Below, piece by piece: positions 12,008 to 13,855 of a stretch of DNA of 13,855 bases. The stretch is from NCBI GenBank assembly GCA_050955105.1, contig JBPBQZ010000133.1, positions 1 to 13,855 on the forward strand. The letters are read 5' to 3'. The notes beneath the pieces were generated by a model that worked only from the letters and a program-made list of their open reading frames with translations, ran no database searches and was not told the DNA's origin. This DNA is from JBPBQZ01 sp050955105. GTDB lineage: Bacteria; Pseudomonadota; Gammaproteobacteria; Burkholderiales; Burkholderiaceae. Made by a program: the position numbers and the translations under genes. Within the stretch, counting starts at the first letter, position 1. Each line of letters opens with the position of its first letter.

Positions 12008-13855
12008 TCAAAACCACTTGCCGTACACCTTCACATAAACCGTCTTCACCACCTGCGCCAGCGCCACATAGCCGATCATCGTCGCAATCAGCCAGCCCCA
12101 ATAGCTGCTGGGCAGATGCGTAAAGCCTAGCGATGCGGCGAACGGCGAGAACGGCAGCCAGCAGCCGAAGGCAATCGCGCAACTTGTCGACAGCAGCACT
12201 TGCCACGATGCCGTGCTTTGGAAAAACGGCAGCTTGCGAGTGCGCAGCAGATGCACGACCAAGGTTTGCGACACCAGTCCCTCGATGAACCATCCCGAAT
12301 TCATGATGATCTGGCCACCGTCGCCGCCGTGCGCGTGATACAGGTGGCCAGCGCCGAATATGTACCAAAGCAGCGCGAAGGTGGTCATATCGAACACCGA
12401 CGAAGTCGGGCCCAGCCAGATCATGAAGCGGCCGATATTGCCGGCGTCCCACTTGCGCGGCTTCGCCAGGAATTCCTCGTCCATGCGATCCCACGGCAGC
12501 AGCATTTGCGACAGATCGTAGATGAGGTTTTGCAGCAGCAACTGCAGCGCGAGCATCGGTTCCCACGGCAGCACCGCACTGGCCACCAGCACCGAGAACA
12601 CATTGCCGAAGTTGGAGCTGGCCGTCATGTTCAGGTATTTCAGGATATTGCCGAAGGTCTCGCGGCCCTTGACCACGCCGGTTTCCAGCACCGTGAGGCT
12701 CTTCTCCAAAAGAATGATGTCGGCCGTTTCCTTGGCGATGTCGGCGCCGTTGTCCACCGAGATGCCGACGTCGGCGTCGCGCAATGCGGGCGCATCGTTA
12801 ATGCCGTCTCCCAAAAAGCCCACCGTGTGACCATGCGCTTTCAAGGCGCATACGATGCGTGCTTTTTGCAGTGGTGCGAGACGCGCGAACAAAGCGGTGC
12901 GTTTCACCGCGACGGCCAGTGCTTCGTCGTCCATGCGGTCGATCTCGTCGCCCGTGAGCGCTTCTCCCACCTCAATGCCGACCTCGCGGCAAACTGTTTG
13001 CGCCACCGCGGCGGTGTCACCCGTTAATACTTTGACGGCGATCCCTTTGGCGCGCAGTGCGGCGAGCGCTGGCGCAGCGGACTCTTTCGGTGGATCCATG
13101 AAAGCCAGCAAACCGTGCACGGCCAGATCGTGCTCGTCGGCGACATCGTAGCGGCGCTTGGCCGCCTCGCGCGGCACGTCGCGACACGCAATAAGCAGCA
13201 CGCGCTGGCCGCTCTCGGCGAGTGCGCGAGCCCGCGCCACCAATGACTGCCGCATCGCTTGCGTCAATTCAATGCGCTGCCCACCCTGCATGACATAACG
13301 CGATACCGCCAACACCTCTTCGACCGCGCCTTTGCAAATCAAGCGTTGCAGGCCGTCCGAGCGCTCGACAATCACCGACAGGCGGCGCCGCAGAAAATCG
13401 AATGCCAGTTCATCGACGCGCTGGTAGTTGCCACGATTGGCATGCGCGCCGTTACCGTCGGCCAAGGGTTCGGTGCGACGCGACGCGGCATCGAGAATCG
13501 CGAGGTCGATGGGGTTGCGCCGCCCAGTTTGATGATAGCTATTGAGCCAGGCCAGGCGCAGCACGCTGTCGTCGATGCGTCCTTCGATATCGAGCCATTG
13601 CGTGAGCGCGATGCGATCGCAAGTGAGCGTGCCGGTCTTGTCGGTGCACAGCACGTCCATCGCGCCGAAGTTCTGCACGGCATTGAGCCGCTTTACCACC
13701 ACCTTGCGCCGCGCCATCGCTACCGCGCCCTTGGCCAGGTTGGCGCTGACGATCATCGGCAGCATTTCCGGCGTGAGGCCGACTGCCACGGCGAGCGCGA
13801 AAGTGAAAGCGCTTACCCAATCACCCTTGGTCAGGCCCTGGATCAGAAACACCAT
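12008..13855 (-). CDS. mgtA: Magnesium-translocating P-type ATPase, C-terminal part (5' end outside window)
   Basis: This is the last 615 residues of an MgtA/MgtB-type P3B ATPase that imports Mg2+ across the inner membrane; full-length relatives are near 900 residues, so about a third lies beyond the right edge, and the first Met in the window is internal. Visible in order: the membrane segment with VGLTPEMLPMI, NFGAMDVLCTDKTGTLT with the phosphorylated Asp (about 72 of the fragment), the nucleotide-binding domain with FDFLRRRLSV and CKGAVEEVL, then DPPKE, LTGDTA, and the hinge GDGINDAPALRDADVGISVD. The C-terminal membrane domain has KYLNMTASSNFGNVFSVL and LLQNLIYDLSQ. Catalytic motifs are intact. 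The gene converges on dsbB with 45 bp between stops. Regulation cannot be judged because the leader is outside the window. Confidence 0.95.
   Translation of the reverse strand: MVFLIQGLTKGDWVSAFTFALAVAVGLTPEMLPMIVSANLAKGAVAMARRKVVVKRLNAVQNFGAMDVLCTDKTGTLTCDRIALTQWLDIEGRIDDSVLRLAWLNSYHQTGRRNPIDLAILDAASRRTEPLADGNGAHANRGNYQRVDELAFDFLRRRLSVIVERSDGLQRLICKGAVEEVLAVSRYVMQGGQRIELTQAMRQSLVARARALAESGQRVLLIACRDVPREAAKRRYDVADEHDLAVHGLLAFMDPPKESAAPALAALRAKGIAVKVLTGDTAAVAQTVCREVGIEVGEALTGDEIDRMDDEALAVAVKRTALFARLAPLQKARIVCALKAHGHTVGFLGDGINDAPALRDADVGISVDNGADIAKETADIILLEKSLTVLETGVVKGRETFGNILKYLNMTASSNFGNVFSVLVASAVLPWEPMLALQLLLQNLIYDLSQMLLPWDRMDEEFLAKPRKWDAGNIGRFMIWLGPTSSVFDMTTFALLWYIFGAGHLYHAHGGDGGQIIMNSGWFIEGLVSQTLVVHLLRTRKLPFFQSTASWQVLLSTSCAIAFGCWLPFSPFAASLGFTHLPSSYWGWLIATMIGYVALAQVVKTVYVKVYGKWF

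Overview
The window is high-GC proteobacterial DNA. Gene content and gene order (methylcrotonyl-CoA carboxylase subunits followed by HMG-CoA lyase, a TetR regulator beside them, a GMC oxidoreductase/aldehyde dehydrogenase pair, MgtA) suggest a beta-proteobacterium of the Burkholderiaceae. This is inferred from content and style alone; no database was searched.

Layout. Positions 1-1952 (+) hold the 3' end of a GMC alcohol/choline-type oxidoreductase and a complete NAD(P)-dependent aldehyde dehydrogenase, which together would oxidise an alcohol to an acid. Convergent to them, on the minus strand from 7995 down to 1960, is a tightly packed five-gene run: methylcrotonyl-CoA carboxylase carboxyltransferase (liuB/mccB), its biotin-carrying subunit (liuD/mccA), HMG-CoA lyase (liuE/hmgL), then lrgA and lrgB. 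The first three are leucine-degradation enzymes. The isovaleryl-CoA dehydrogenase and methylglutaconyl-CoA hydratase genes that usually accompany them are not in the window. The two membrane genes at the end may move a short carboxylate. A TetR-family gene (8441-9166) faces away from this operon across a 445-bp gap that contains a candidate promoter and an inverted repeat for liuB.

Positions 9167-10445 look like a scar. An AT-richer orphan gene (9501-9968) lies between the intact tetR and a decayed, twice-deleted second copy of the same tetR (about 10056-10276). A small minus-strand gene (start 10445) sits under a near-consensus Fur box and reads into the tetR remnant.

Positions 10651-13855 are ordinary housekeeping and accessory genes: acylphosphatase (-), a 51-residue DUF5993-type membrane peptide coupled to a DsbB-like protein (+) that lacks the usual second-loop cysteines but has a cysteine pair in its C-terminal tail, and the C-terminal two thirds of an MgtA-type Mg2+ P-type ATPase (-) running off the right edge.

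I saw no tRNA, rRNA, CRISPR array, transposase or complete mobile element. The most distinctive signals are the tetR duplication scar with its orphan gene, the DsbB variant with its small partner, the Fur-box orphan gene, and lrgAB fused to a leucine operon. None of these can be called a new system from sequence alone.
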